A DNA stretch of 64,000 nucleotides from Stropharia rugosoannulata (lineage: Eukaryota; Basidiomycota; Agaricomycetes; Agaricales; Strophariaceae): contig JANCIK010000006.1 of assembly GCA_028532985.1 (NCBI GenBank), positions 2,976,001-3,040,000 of the forward strand, in the 5' to 3' direction. The notes under the pieces are model-generated. The model did not search any database and was not told where the DNA came from. It was given only the letters and a program-made list of their open reading frames with translations. Positions within the stretch are counted from its first letter, which is position 1, and each line of letters starts with the position of its first letter. A program made the translations under genes and the position numbers. Shown in pieces: positions 48,188 through 61,706 of the stretch.

Positions 48188-51100
48188 ATGGAAGTCGACG
48201 AATACGTGGAAACATCGGATGCGGAAGAGCTGGAGGAAGAACGTCAGCGCCTCCGACAGCAGGAGTTATCACCGGTGGGGCGTAACAGAAACGTGGTATC
48301 GCTGTTTTTGGACTCGTCTCCTCCAAGAAAACGTCTCAAGGTACGCCGAACATTTGCATGACGCGTGCAACTCCATACCTTGCTACAGGTGTTCCATGAG
48401 AAAGCAGACTTGTCCACTATTGAAAGTTTAAGTAAACTATCGGTTTCGCCTACCCAGTCATTGGGACAAAGTCATCTATCACAATCCTCGCCAACCGCTT
48501 TAAACTCATCTCCTGGATGGCCAGAAACACGTTCATCTAGCCACACGCCGTTCGAAGACATTGAAATGGCTCACAAACGCTCAAGCAGTTTATCTCCAAC
48601 ACCAAAATCCCAAGATGTTTTGCTACTCCGTTCTGCAGGTCGGACTTCTCCTTCGCCACTCTTTACGCCTGCCCGTTCACCGCTATTAGCTCTTCCCTTG
48701 AATGAAATACAAACCCCTGAAAGTACAGTTTCAACGCGTCATCCCTTGACCCCGCATCCGAAGACTCCGTCGTTGTCCCCACCGGGACGCCAACGGGAAC
48801 TCGTTACGACACTTCCTCATACGCCGTCTCTTCTTGCATATCGTGCATTAAATACTGAGCTGCAGAGCCCATATGCAGCACCTGCGATATTTAATAATGA
48901 CGATGAATTATTGTTGTTTACACCTACAAAGCTCCCTACTGTTCCATTGTCACCTGCTTCTCCTCTGACTCCAATTCAATCAAGCCTTCCTTCCCCAATT
49001 GCAGATGACGATAGCCCTCTGAGGGGCGGGTATCCAACCTCTCAAGGAACACTCGAGCCCTCCCCGCTGAGTTTCCCTTCTTCTCCAGTACAACCTGCTA
49101 CAGCTCAACCGCCGCATCGGCAAGAATCGCCGTTACCGCTGCCAGATATGCAAATGCCGCCACTGCAAGAAGAAAATGTACACATCCCAGAGGAATCACG
49201 ATATTCGTTTCGAAAGCGTAAAGTTGCTCAACTTAAGCCATTTACGGTCGAAAATGCACAGTACCAACACACACTGAGGTCCAATCCCGAAGCCATAGTA
49301 AAAATGAAGGCTCTAGAGCGTTTGAATCAGCGACACTCGGCTAACCATTACGAGCCTGATGGAGAAACGCAACAAGATCTCTACTTAGACGAGGGTGCAG
49401 AGGATGATCCCGATGAGACTCGTTGGGCGGAAGCAGAAAGAAGACGCATAGCGGCACAGCACGAAAAAGAGCGCAGGAGAGCTGAAAGAGCCAGTAGGTC
49501 TGCGTCGATTGATAAAGAGTCTGCGGACCTACCCGAAATACTGAGGGATTTGTCTGAGACTGACGATGAAACAATGGACGACCTAACCAAAGAAGCGAAG
49601 AAGGCTGCAAGACGGAAGTTGAAAGAAGAACGGGCAAAGTTGAAGGGGAAACAGCGAGAGAAGGATGACAAACATCGCAAACATCGCAGGTTCCCTAGGC
49701 CGCATGACAGTCCTTCCCAGTTCAAGGAACGGGCTGGTGACCATGATGGGGACATAGAAGTAAGCCATAACTATCTGTCCAGAGTCTTTACTTATTATTC
49801 AGATGGCCAACGACGATGGTGCAGTGGCGGGTCCTTCTAGGCTTTCGCCCATCCGAAATGCTGGAGATCGTGCTCTTCATGACTATTTTGAGGATTATGG
49901 AGAGTCCGATTCAGAGGTAAACATATTTCTCTTATTTTTTTCTACAGTTTTCTGAAGATTGAATCTTACTGTATTTCAGCCTGAGGGTCACACCGGACAA
50001 TCAAATAACATCGATAATGACAAAACATGTATTGTGCCTCATTCTGCCGATGACAAGAGTAATGCCGACAACCAAGACATTGACTTCAACGATTTATTTG
50101 ATGATGATTTGGGGATCCAGCAAGATGAGTGGGGAGAAGACACTAGTGGGATGGAACATGACAATCTGCGACTCTCTTCACCAATCGTCTCTGATGGAGC
50201 AGATCAACCGGGGCTCAAAGGCAGTAATTCCGACTTAAATGTTGACCTCCCCGGAAAGAAAATTCGATGGCTGCGTAAAATGTTCCCCGTCAACATGATA
50301 AAGAAAATGGTGAAAGACGATACTCAACACACTAAAGGCAAGAAACGGGAGAAAAAAGTCCGGTCTGAGGGCATTAGTGACGAAGAGGATTTGGGCCCAC
50401 TTCTCCCAGGACAAACGCGTGTGCGAAAGGCGGCAAACCCAAAGGATGTTAGAGAGATAAAAGGAGACTCAGAGAGCGAGAGCGAAATTGACATTGAAGA
50501 ACACAGGAACTCCACCCCGACACCAGCACCAAAGGCGAAAATTGTACCGCGTTACAAATATTACGAAAGTGATTCCGACGATGCAGCGGAGATTCTCAAA
50601 GCCTACCGCCCTGGGGCTGTCCAGTCCGAACAGGACGTAGAAGACGAGGTAGAAGAGGTTTTCACTTCGGAATCGGAATTCGACAACGAGGATATCGATG
50701 ACGTATTTTTCCCGAAGGAAACAGACGAGAAACTCATATACGAGAAACGTCTGCTGAACGAAAGTCTTATTGATTATATGCTGACCAAGTGTCGTATTAT
50801 CGGCGGAACGCGTAAACAAGCATCTCGGCGGAAAACAAAGCCATCGAATGGTGAGCGTCGTAAAGCTCCAGGATACAAACTGGATATAACAACGACCGGG
50901 GCTCGTGGCATGGGGCGTGGATACCAAACTACTCTTTCTTTTGGTGACGCTCAACCGGCGAAGAGGCCAGCAAAACGAAAGGGACATGCGACTGCTTCTA
51001 CATCAGGCTCCAGTCGCTCTGTCAACATTTCTTCTCGAAATTCAGTTCCCCCCGTTGCCGGTCCATCCCATCATCTAACCATTACAGGCAGTCGTACTGG

Positions 51101-54100
51101 TTCCAGCCATGCAATATCATCTAAGCACAGTCACAAAGCATCACATAAGTACGGCCAGGATATCGAAGAACAACAAAGAAACACACTTAACCCTTTGGCC
51201 GACTTACCTGAACAGAGAAAGATGAGCTACAAAGAGAAGGAAAAAGAGCGCAAGCAGCGCGCTAAACAAAACGGTATATTTATTAACAACCATAATGGTG
51301 CCCAGGTCGTTACTTCTGGTGCAATGAGGGGCCCCACAACCCTGACTGTGGAACTTGAAGAAGACGTGTATCAATTGGAGACGAGTTTCCAACTTGCTTT
51401 AGCTCCTAGAAACCATACCCAGGCGCAACGTGAACATTGGTCTGAGCAGTGCAAACCAAAACCTGTGGCAACTCGTCAGCGTATAAGGAGAAATCTACCT
51501 GAAGAGGTTCAAGGTGAAGCAGAAGCTACTGTGGCCGTCACAAAAGCGAAGACGAGTAGGGACGCCTCTATAGATATGGGTGTTCGTATTCTTCCTTCGG
51601 GCCAGAGCTTTGGGACCAAGACGAATATTGGACGAGGCTGGCTCTTCGAACTTGTCAACGTAGCTTCTAGGTCGCAGGAGTCCGTCCAGCGTCCTTCAGT
51701 CACACTTTGTGGGTTTACATTGGAGCAAGGCATTGAAATTGAAACTTTCTGTGAAGTGCTGCCCCAAATAACGGACTCCTTCTTCGAGTACGTCACCGCT
51801 CTGCCCGACTTGGATGAGACTATATTGGACAACCAATGGTCGACACTGGCGCATGTAGTTTCGCAATATGTATCCAGCTTCCTCATTATTGCGGATGATC
51901 AAATGAAGGCTGCACTACGTGCCGCTGTGGAAAAGCAAGTGTCTCAGATCCTCGAACGGGTTCAGGAGCTCGCCGTCAAAGATGTGGATGTCCCGACTAT
52001 GACCGTTGTGTGGTTTGCTGTTGAGTTGTCCGTCAGACTAACCAGCGACCATATAAGCGCTCTACTGAAGGCCTCTACTACTCTGCTAATGACTCTTCTC
52101 CTCCAATTCGGCATGAAAAAAGTCTCAAAATCCATCCTCAAAGGATCAGTTCTTGATGGAAGTAAACCTTCCCACTTCGCTGCGCAATTGTGGATATCCC
52201 TGATCCATATTTTCGGCATATATGGCCCCAAAGATATTGTTGAAAAGCACGCTACACATCCATTCTGGTCAGCGTTGCTCGACGTCCTTCGTGTGTCTAC
52301 AGATAAACAAAATTTGCCTCCTTGGCATGCAAGTGAAAACGCTTGGTTCTCCATCTTTTCGCTCTGTGCATTATCGCAGTTCTCTGTTCACGGGACGACT
52401 ATTGGACAACCACGTCTAACGGCTCACTGGGATGCTGTCATCTTTTGTCTCAAGCGTATTACATTGGAAGCCTCGCCTAACGAAATGGCCACTGATCCCT
52501 TGCAGAGGAGAGATAAGTATGTCTCGATTGTCGTGAAACGGTGCATGTTACTACACGAACGATGGAGATGGAAACTTCAAAACCCCCTGGGAATCTTCAA
52601 CGAATTGGCCACTATATTTCGAAGCAGGAAGTTCGCCAATCTTTACCATGAGTTCAATGATTTCCCCGACTTTTTGAAAATCGCGGACGCTTCACTTCTT
52701 TCCACTTCTTCACCTAGTGACACCGCATATATGACCCTCCTTAAACTTATCATCTATGCTGCGCGCGAAGATCCCGTATATATTGCCCGCAAATCGTCAC
52801 CCAAGGTCAAGAAATGGCTTTCCATGGTTGTTCCTGTCGGTGCCGTTCCATTACCGAAAGAAATGCAAAAAGAGGAAGTTCAACAATTCTTATCTATGTA
52901 CTACAACCGTCTGGCTGCTGTGGCAGTTGCTGTCGAAATTGACCCTACCGAGTATGCCGGTCGGACAGAAAAGGCGCGCCACTACGTCGACTTCGCCACT
53001 GCCGATCAGACGACGCGTTTTGCCATTATCCGCGCAATCATATATTGGTCTATTACGGGAATCTCTCATAATGTCAAAATCGATGCAGTGGGAGGCTGGA
53101 TTGACGATATAGCAACTGTTCTCAGACATGAGTTCAGTTTATCTGAGCGAATGGACCGGGCTGAAAAAGGTCGTGTATTGATGTTTATAGAACTCCTCCT
53201 GACTTCAGTTCGCAAAATCTTCGAAGCACATATGACATATAGAGTATATCCTGAACCGTCGTTGATCGGTAAGAACTTCGTGCCATTTCTTTTTTTGTCT
53301 GGCTAACACACATTGCAGTGGCTCTTAGACAAATTATATTTCCTTGGAAACTCAACGGCGAGGAAAAGGCGGTTGAACAACTCAAGATCGCATTCGGAGC
53401 TCTAGGGATAAAGCTCTTCGAGGCAAGAGATTTAGTATCGGCTCGCCCATCTCCCCTTCCGCCATATGTTGTACCTAATGAGGAAAGTCAAGAAAGTCAA
53501 GACTTCGGCATGGATGATTTTGGAGATCTGGACTGGGACCATGTCGATCTTCCACCCGAACTGGCGGGCGAAGGCGCTGACACTGCAGCGCCTGATTTCA
53601 GCACTAACGATCATATTCTATGTGAAGTCAGCAGAGTCCGTATTCTAAAGTGATTAGCAATCTGATCCTGTGTTTCTAGGCTTTGGAAAAGGTGCAGTTC
53701 AGGACGTCAATGGTCATATCGTTTTTACGGTCTCGGCTGGAAGCGCCCTCTGACCAAGATTTCAAGAAAGGGCACGAAATGGAATGTGACAAGTGGTTAC
53801 GTTTGTTCTTATGCTGCTCTTCTTTGCAAAGCAACGCGGACAAGGTATGAGCATCTATGTATAATATTATACCTTGGGCAGAAGTGACACTCAATCTTAG
53901 TGGCCCGAATGTCTTCGTTGGCTTGAGTATCTCCTTCCTGGTGAAGGAGCCAAGCTTGACACGGCCGATCCTTGGATTAGTAGAGTTCGCTTGAGTCTTA
54001 TGTATCAACTCCTTCAGCTTGATCCTATGGCATATACGGTTTGTTCATTAATTACCACAACTAATTGCAAATTACTCATTCTTTTGCTACAGGTTACCGA

Positions 54101-54719
54101 AGGTCGTGCCGTAGAGGTTTTCGCCTTGGCCCTTGTTTCAGACCATATCGCTCTGGAAAAGGAATATGTGGCTCATTTCCTTTCCGTCATCGGCCTGCGC
54201 TATCCGCTATTCCACTCTGTCGAAGATCTTCCTCTTGTCAAAAATCAGGCCGGAAACATCGAATTCTCCGCTGAGGAATACTCCGATATTCGCATGATTC
54301 TCCTCAGAGGTAAGATCGCAGTTTCCATTTCAATAATGTTTCAAGTTTACGAAACGCCTTGATCAGGTATCTTCAAAAGGATGGACGAGACCATTCAGAT
54401 GGGGCGCGGAGGTGATCAAGCCGCCATGCTTGCCACAACAGAATATCTTGAGCTGATTCAAGTCATGTTCTCGACCATGCGAGATCGCCTCAATGTAGGT
54501 TTCCTAATGAACAACAAATCCCTTTACTAACATGTCTTTCAGTCATTGACGGACAACGCGCAGAAGCGGCAGCTCCCTGAACACGATCAAAAGCGGGATA
54601 CATATCGCGACTTCTGTCACAAAGTCTATCTCATTTTCAAGGATTGTCCCCATGCTTTTATCTACCAAAGACTAGACGCCTGGTGCAAGTGGGGAAGAGG
54701 GCTGAAAAACAATGTTTGA
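48188..54719 (+). CDS. Mus7/MMS22-family replication-repair protein, 2019 aa, ten exons
   Basis: Exons are 48188-48340, 48389-49759, 49803-49916, 49980-53268, 53319-53626, 53680-53844, 53901-54038, 54093-54309, 54367-54494 and 54543-54719, totalling 2020 codons. The N-terminal 500 residues are disordered, with many SP/TP sites (TPSLSPP, SPLSFPSSP), which suggests kinase control. The family signature is YSFRKRKVAQLKPFTVENAQ followed by HTLRSNPEAIVKMK, the fungal Mus7 block. Acidic and coiled regions follow (about residues 430-750). The C-terminal third is helical and ends CKWGRGLKNNV. In yeast, Mms22 is the adaptor of the Rtt101-Mms1 cullin ligase and is needed to restart damaged forks; in fission yeast Mus7 acts with Rtt107-like Brc1. 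The size agrees with Mus7. The gene is convergent with the HSK3-like gene. Confidence 0.82.
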
Positions 54720-54947
54720 TTGCAGATGTATCATAATTGTTCACCATGCTAAGCGCTATCTCACACGATTCATACCCACCTCACTTACTTATTATACCAC
54801 ATACTCTATCTGAAGTCCACACGTGTTGTATCTGAATTGTTGGAGACAAATTGTATTAGTAGCATCGTCAGGCATTATAGGGATTTCTTTTAAGGGTGAC
54901 GGAGCATCATTAACCATCTTTAACTTGAACAAAAGTGGAATTATAGT

Positions 54948-55315
54948 CTACTTCTGCATTCCTTCAGTAGTGGTGTTTGCATCCGCGTTATCCCCTGATA
55001 CATTTAATTGTGCCGCAACGGTCATGAATCTAAAGAAGACAATGATACAAACCCATTAGCGCTACGTTCCAACTTCCGCTTCACTTCTTCATAGCATTGA
55101 GCGGCGCGAGGCGAAGCAAAGCCTACTCACTTGGCCGCGTCAAGACCGGCAAACACTCTCATTGCATGCAAGTCTGACTGAAGCTGTTCGCACAAGTCAG
55201 CGGTTTGACTAATGGCACGCGATGTCCGCCCGAGACTCATTGCCAACTGCGCATAAAGTCGCTCCTTGGTTTGCGTGGCGTTGGTTGGAACATGCGAATT
55301 GGCGCTGTTGAGCAT
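54948..55315 (-). CDS. HSK3-like DASH complex subunit, 88 aa, two exons
   Basis: Exon 1 (55315-55131) begins MLNSANSHVPTNATQTKERL and continues YAQLAMSLGRTSRAISQTAD. A 101-nt intron follows, and exon 2 (55029-54948) encodes FMTVAAQLNVSGDNADANTT and the end. Residues 17-60 form one heptad-patterned helix with 'KERxYAQLA..L..(T/L)S..I..T', similar in size and pattern to Hsk3 of the DASH/Dam1 complex, which links kinetochores to microtubules. The family is short and weakly conserved, so this rests on pattern recognition. Other small coiled-coil proteins are possible. Convergent with the Mus7-like gene, with about 230 bp between stops. Confidence 0.6.
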
Positions 55316-55484
55316 AACTCCACGTATCTACGCGCACGTTTAAGCACGGAAACAGCAGCGTTGTGGCGTACGGTGCAGTTCGATGCAAAGGAAGAATAAA
55401 GTTAGGACAAAGAATCGGAGATCAAGTTGTTGATGATGCACATAGGAATCATGTGCCTTTTGATGAAGCACGTGGTGCTAATTA

Positions 55485-55503
55485 AACACGTCGCGTCGCG
55501 TCG
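55485..55503. promoter_or_regulatory. CGCGTCG repeat upstream of the HSK3-like gene
   Basis: The sequence CACGTCGCGTCGCGTCG contains overlapping CGCGTC units. These are close to the core ACGCG of the MluI cell-cycle box that MBF binds in fungi. It is about 175-190 bases from the HSK3-like start codon on the side where that gene's promoter should lie. Binding is inferred only. Confidence 0.35.
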
Positions 55504-56552
55504 TTTTCCTCACTCTCCAGCTGTTTTGACCACTTCTTGGGCCGCACTTTTGCGGTGTATGTCTAAGATAGACTCTTCCAACCTCTTTCATCGGTGATGA
55601 AGTTATGATCTTGTAGGTCCGCTCAAGGCCTACTACAATTGAAGACCAGAACTTTGAGACGGTTGTGTGTTTAGACTAACCACGACTCGCGAGCACCGCG
55701 GCTAGTCGTCGCATCTAGGTTAATTTTTTGGTAGGGTGTTTGAAGCTAGAAATAAGAGTAGATAATCAAAAAGTGCGATTTGTAGTGTTCCATTCAAACG
55801 ATTGTGTACACACTGATGTCTTCTTGATATAGCTCATTTCCAATGTACACGTAACTTCTCACGCTGCTCAGTATATATCGGAAATGAGCCTGAGACATAC
55901 TAACATGTCTTCTTAGCATTCCTTCTTGATTATCGATGCGTTTCGACTTACATAATTGACTGACATAGTGTCAACGATAAAATAAATATGTCGTGTGCTA
56001 CTTGAAAACGGACATTGTCTCGCAAATAGACACTCAAGAACATCTGTCCTTGATCATTTGATGTTGGATGGTATATCTTTCAACTCGTGACATCTCTCCG
56101 GGACATGCGTGACCATGGACTTCGTACTGAACTTCAAACCTTATGTACCAAGTAGTACATATGATTCACGAATTCATATATGAAAATCTGAATATAACAG
56201 ATGTCAGTGTATTCTATACGAGTACGTAATGAGTGGTGTGAGCTGTAGTGATTCGGAAGCTTCCTTAATACAATCCTAAGTCTTGTGTTTGTACTTTGAA
56301 GTCTATGCATGTGTCCTCTAGTGAGCACAAGGACTTGCACTCCAAGCTAACACAGTTCTGTCGAGATAGGAGAGATACCACTGCCGAGTTTTCAGATCGT
56401 CACCTGAAGTGGTACATAACATGATAAAGGATATCAAATCTTCATATCCCCTGATGTAACCAGCGTGGAATCACGGCCCCAACAAAGTGGGGCTTAATGT
56501 CATACTCGGCAAAACTCCCCAGAAATTCTCATTTATGGGAGTAATCTCGTGT

Positions 56553-56709
56553 AATATAACACTGTGGAGGAGCTGGGCGCAGCGTCTTCACAAGCGACGG
56601 AGCGATCTAGAAGCGCGGTCTCATTAATTTTTATGTCCGGGAGATAAGCCGAAACGTCAGTGCCTCCACATATCAGTGATCCAGCATTTGAGCCTCACTG
56701 TGTTATATT
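56553..56709. repeat. 157-bp segment bounded by near-perfect 14-bp inverted repeats
   Basis: Bases 56553-56566 (AATATAACACTGTG) and the reverse complement of 56696-56709 (AATATAACACAGTG) differ at one position. The termini are AT-rich and the inside is about 130 bp without coding potential, as in small MITEs. No flanking target-site duplication was confirmed. Confidence 0.4.
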
Positions 56710-59700
56710 GTGTACTCCAAAATTATTCATCAGTGGTGCGAAGCACAAAATCGAAAGCAATCCCTAGATGCTAGCAAACCCCATAAGGTGTATATCTCTA
56801 TTTTTAGAACGTCTTGAGGATAGGCTCTACCTACTCAACTCGTGCCTTAGCGCGGGGTACACCTACGAGACAAAGTATCGAAACTGGGAGAGATGTTCAT
56901 ACTGAGTACTCAGAGTAAACCAGCACTCATTAGCGAGCCGATCTAGCTCATCCAAATTATCGTGAGATATGAATCTAAGCGTAAGCGGCGCCAACCTTGG
57001 GCGCCTAAATGCAGGCGCCTAACTACAGGTTTGTTTGTATGTATGTCCAGGCACTCTTTCTTGCTAGAACCCAAGCTCTACGATCTAAGGTATTATGGAA
57101 ACTAGTTAATAACACGTCCTTGTGTAGATCCTGCCGTACTGAAGGTCTCAGCCCGCAAATTTTCTCTCACGAGAGCATGCTTGCATGAAGGCGCTTTGTG
57201 TTAATGTTTAAAAAGCGGTTGACGCGAAAAAAGTCCTGGGTATGTTCTTTATCACTCTTAAAGGCCTCTTGAGCAATAGGTCGCCTCATGTAAGTTTCCC
57301 GTATGCTCTCCTTATGCCGGCGTGTCAGCACACGTAACTATTTCTGGTGCACTCCGATAAAACAGCGATCACAGAGAAATAGCCACCCCACCGGGGGCTA
57401 TAGGACCTAGGGGCTATCAGCGTCGTATTCTTGGAGTGCGTGCGGTGTGGGGTAATATTTCTGTGTTGGCATGTCGGAAATTAATGTGCATACATACATC
57501 CAACGTATCTCTGGGATGCTGTACGCAGCGGTCAGACTGGGGTGAGCGAGTTGACGTAGAGTCTGCATGCATGAACACTTGCCGGGGTGCCATACGCCAA
57601 TAACGCGCTTGTCAGTTTAGCTCACTAGGACCATAATTAATATACAGCTGCGATCATGACGAGGCACGCGCAGGTGTCACCAGCTTATCGAGCCTATAGA
57701 GTATAGAGCACTTGGGAGTCTATTCCCAAACACAACCAGCCACGATCGCGCATGTCTTTAATTATCCTCGACAATGTCTATTGGCGATATAAATAGCGCC
57801 AGAAAACGTACTATGCGCGAGTGCGCATGCTCATATCGGGAAGTCCTCCTGTTTCGGCGTATATCCTGAATACTGAGGCCTGGAGACAGCTGACGCGGTG
57901 ATGAGAACTTGGTGAGAAAGCCGGAGTTAGATGGAGAAGGCTCGGAAGGACGAAGTAGTGTATGCTCGGATTTTGGGACGGGGGGAGAAGACGTCGCGAT
58001 GGGCCGGTCGTGGGTCTGGTCAGGTGGTGCGCGTGTGGTGCGCACTATCGTAGGTACAAGAAGAATCAGAGCGCTTATAGCTCTTGTGCCCCGCGAGGAC
58101 GGTGCGACGCCGTATCCCGTGAGAGATATACGAATTTCCTCCAGCAAATTAAAGTTCGCATCTTCGCATCTTCACGTTTCGTCAATTGCAGATATAGATA
58201 TACATACACTGGCAATTAAACATGAATCCGCAGTACATACTTCTGTATGAGAGACTACTGATTATCGATTGCCGTCCAATGTCTAAGGTTTGACAAACGC
58301 AGGGCAAGCGTGAGCGTGCGCTCGATATTGCGGTGCCCGCGAAGAGGAGAGTGAGGTAACGCGCGACGTTCGCGCTCTGCTTTCGGGCCGTTTAGCGTTG
58401 GTTTAGCGACTGTTTGGAAAGATGGTGTGTCGCAGAATGGTCCGTCCGTGAAGAGATGATATCCGACCCTGAGCAACACGAATTCAGGATCTCCACCGTG
58501 CGGTGCGGTGCAAGCTGACAGGCAAAATGAAGTGGACTGGATTCTGGTGCGTCCCAGTGTTTTGAACGCCTCTATCTGTGTAGTATGTATCAACAAATGA
58601 AGCAGAAGCAGACAAGACATGCATGCGCGGCGCGTGTGGCCCATTTTAAATTGCTGGACGTGCGATAAACACAGAGACCAGGGCTCAGGGCGAGCCTGTG
58701 GCTCTGGCTATCGCAATCGCCAGACCACATAACGCGTGTGCCTTCCTGAAACTTTCCCTGCCTGCAGGCATCACTAGCGCACCGCGCTCGCCAGGCATTC
58801 ATCTTGCCGATATCGATTAGATGTCGCACCCACATCACCTGGCGTTAGGCTTTCCTTTCGTTGAGTTTATCCCATTTGTGCTGCCCTCCGGGATTGTAGG
58901 AGAGCATAGATGGAATGGCTTGTACCTGCCCTCCGCATCTCTGGGCACGGGCCTTGGGCACACGACCTCTGAAATTGAATCGAGAGCCCCAGCGATCAGA
59001 GCGCCCCCAGCACACGCTCATTTACCGACATGTCAAGTTCGCGCTTCATCGGGTTCTATGCATACCCAGCATCATGGGCTTCTGAGGCTCGCTTCTGGAT
59101 GTGTGTATCGACATAACTAAGTTCTGGACTTGACGCGTGCTTCTGAATCTCAATGGTGCAATGCGGTGCGGCTTCTTACGCTTCTTCTTCTTTTATATGT
59201 TCATTGTTCGAACTGCACCTGCTCTTTCCCACACAGAGCTCGGGGACGACTTGCCGTTTGTGGGCCTTCCCATCTCTGTATTGTGGACTCTAGTCTGCGT
59301 CTGGGAGCGTCTGGTTACTGAGCGTTGAGAATTGAGTATGTTGAGTGGCTGGGACCAGTGCCGGTGAATTAGTGCGCGTTCTTGCAAGTTGACAGAGGTC
59401 TTATATGACATAGAATGGTTCACACACCCGTGGACAATGCTTCGCTTTGAGTCTCTGCTCAGTACGACAGGACGCGACGGGGATCACCGCTGCTGTATGT
59501 ATTCTTAAACGAAGCAGCGCGCGTCATCATGATCCATCTCATGATCCATCCATCTCATCTAATCACGCCGCATCAAGAAAAGTGATCGTCGCCCACTGCC
59601 CAGTGTCCATTGTCAAGACTCTAGAGTCGATTTCCAAGTTCCCCGCTCTCATACGCGTTTGCATGAATCGAACGGACAGCATCCTTGACTCTCTCAGGCG

Positions 59701-60050
59701 CGCGGGAGAAAGAAGAGGGTGAATGTGCACTGGAAGAAGAGGTACTAGGATGCTTTAACTTGACACCAAGCTTTGAGCTTGAGCTTTTAGAACCGCTTGG
59801 CTGGGAAGACTTGTCAATTCTTGTCGCCACCGCAAAGAGTAGAAGCGGCCCAACTCCGCGGTAAGAAAACTCCACGGCAATTCGGCACGATCCCGCCAAC
59901 GCGCCGGGCACAGCACGGCGTCGTGCATGATCGCGGCGTTGCACACCCGCGAGCGGTTAGACTCGCTAAGATATCGTTTCAGTGGCGGCAGGTGAGATTC
60001 AAATTTCTGGTGTCAGAGTGCGGGTCATTGCTTGGTCGAAGTCTGAGCAT

Positions 60051-60080
60051 GAGTCTGAGTCTGAGTCTGAGTCTGAGTCT
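60051..60080 (+). repeat. GAGTCT x5 microsatellite
   Basis: Five exact tandem copies of GAGTCT in 30 bp, preceded by a degenerate sixth unit. Each junction reads TGAGTC, five of the seven bases of a Gcn4/AP-1 type site. It is upstream of the acidic gene at 61707 by about 1.6 kb. Confidence 0.85.
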
Positions 60081-61706
60081 GGCTGACTGGGAACGTCAGT
60101 GTTTATTGTGGATTGGATTAGAGTGAAAGTTAGGATTTAGAGTCTTGGGGTTCAAGATTGTGGGATGGCGAACCTGCGCACGGGAATAGTTCCTGACTTG
60201 TCAAGTAGGGAGGAGACTGCATTAAAGGACAGGCGGGGTTAAATATGGGATTAAAACGGTAGGAAGTGCAAGCTAAATATTGAATGAGGATGATGAGCGC
60301 TTCCGCTGGTGAGTCGTTCTGACAAAGATCGAAATATAACATTTACGCGTTTGGGATAGCGCAGATACTCGCAGATAGCTACGATAGTGATGAATGGCCT
60401 GTTGGGGGATAGTTATCATGCATCCGTCCATCATCATCATGATTCCATGCATCATGATTTCGCGCGTCAGTGTGACGGGCGCACTGCGACAGTTTCGGGA
60501 AAGGTTCATTCATTGAATAAGAAGTGTAAAGTCCAGACGCGCAACGCTAAGCCCTGACTCGCCCGCGGAGATGGGTATATGCGAGGGACCGGGCGTGGCC
60601 ACGGGAGGAGGATCCAGGAGGCCTAGCTGCCTGGTAACGATTGTGTTGCGACAGGTTGCGACGTGCAGTATCACGATTGCACGAATAATAATGGTGTGCA
60701 GTGTGAATTTCGAGATACGAGGTATGACCTCACACCTGGCGGCGCGACATGGTGCCACTGCATACGACGACGGAGCGCGTCCGCCGAACGACGGGTGTAC
60801 CTTTTCGCGCGGGGTGCATTTTGATGATAATTTTATCACGATTTTGCGACAAATTTTTTGGGGATTTTGCACACTGGGTATGACAGCGCAGACGTGGCCG
60901 AGATCCGGGTAGGCGCGTGCGCGTGCGAGCGTACGTGTGCTGCCCGTGCGCGCAGTATGATGTATTTGCAGTGGTGATAGGCAGTGCCGGAGCCGGCGTC
61001 GGCGCCTAGGCTGAAGATTGGGTGGACAGGGGCGACTTGCTTGGCCTGTAAGCAGGATTATTTGACGAGTCAGAGTCCTCCCTGAGCTGTAGAGTAGATA
61101 TATGCGCGGTAGAACGAAGAAAAAGGTGCATATATGCGCGCATACATGGTGAGAAACACAACCCTGCAGACCCCAAAGCTCCCCAGAGTCGGAGCAGTCC
61201 CGGCACTACGATCAGCGAGCGCTTAGCCAGGAGGAAGGCGCCGCATGCGCATCGAGACGTTGCGTCGCAACGCAGCGAGACTGGCCTACGACGGCGTGGG
61301 CACTGATCATGGGCTGCGCGGCGCGAGATGGCGCGGCTGCATTCCTGGAAATTGGCGGCTGTGCGGAGGCAATAGCAGTGGCGATACAGGCTGTCGCAGG
61401 ACGTGGTGGTGGTGGGCGATGTGATTCGATAGTGACTAGTGACTTGCGGATGCGCATCGGGGCCGGGTATGCAGCGTGTCGACGGCGACGCCAGGGGGGT
61501 GGGGGACCACAGGAGGGGACGGTCTTGTGACAGGCCTCGAGGCGGAGACATGGGAAAAGATGGATTGCCTAATGGGGCTTGTTGTGAAATGCGGAATTTT
61601 GCATGAAAAGGTGCAAAAAAGGCTGGTCTCTTCCCTCTCCCGTCTGCGACGCAGCAGCGCACACTAACGCTGGATCCCGCCCCATGTACCCTCAAACACA
61701 CACACA

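Larger units (their letters stand above)
55316..61706. other. 6.4 kb long gap without a supported gene
   Basis: Bases 55316-57700 are mid-GC with no motif-bearing ORF. Bases 57750-60600 are GC-rich with longer ORFs on both strands (57758-58147 and 58255-58644 on -, 58821-59120 on +, 59621-59944 on -), but these overlap and show no family motif or clear splice chain. CG-rich simple patterns occur just left of the IFH1-like start. It may hold a leader exon or promoter of that gene, or a gene I cannot recognise. Confidence 0.4.

Noticed and set aside
57758..58644. A two-exon minus-strand gene built from the ORFs at 58255-58644 and 57758-58147
   Set aside because: No motif was found and no splice pair gave a better product than chance; the plus strand has equally long frames.
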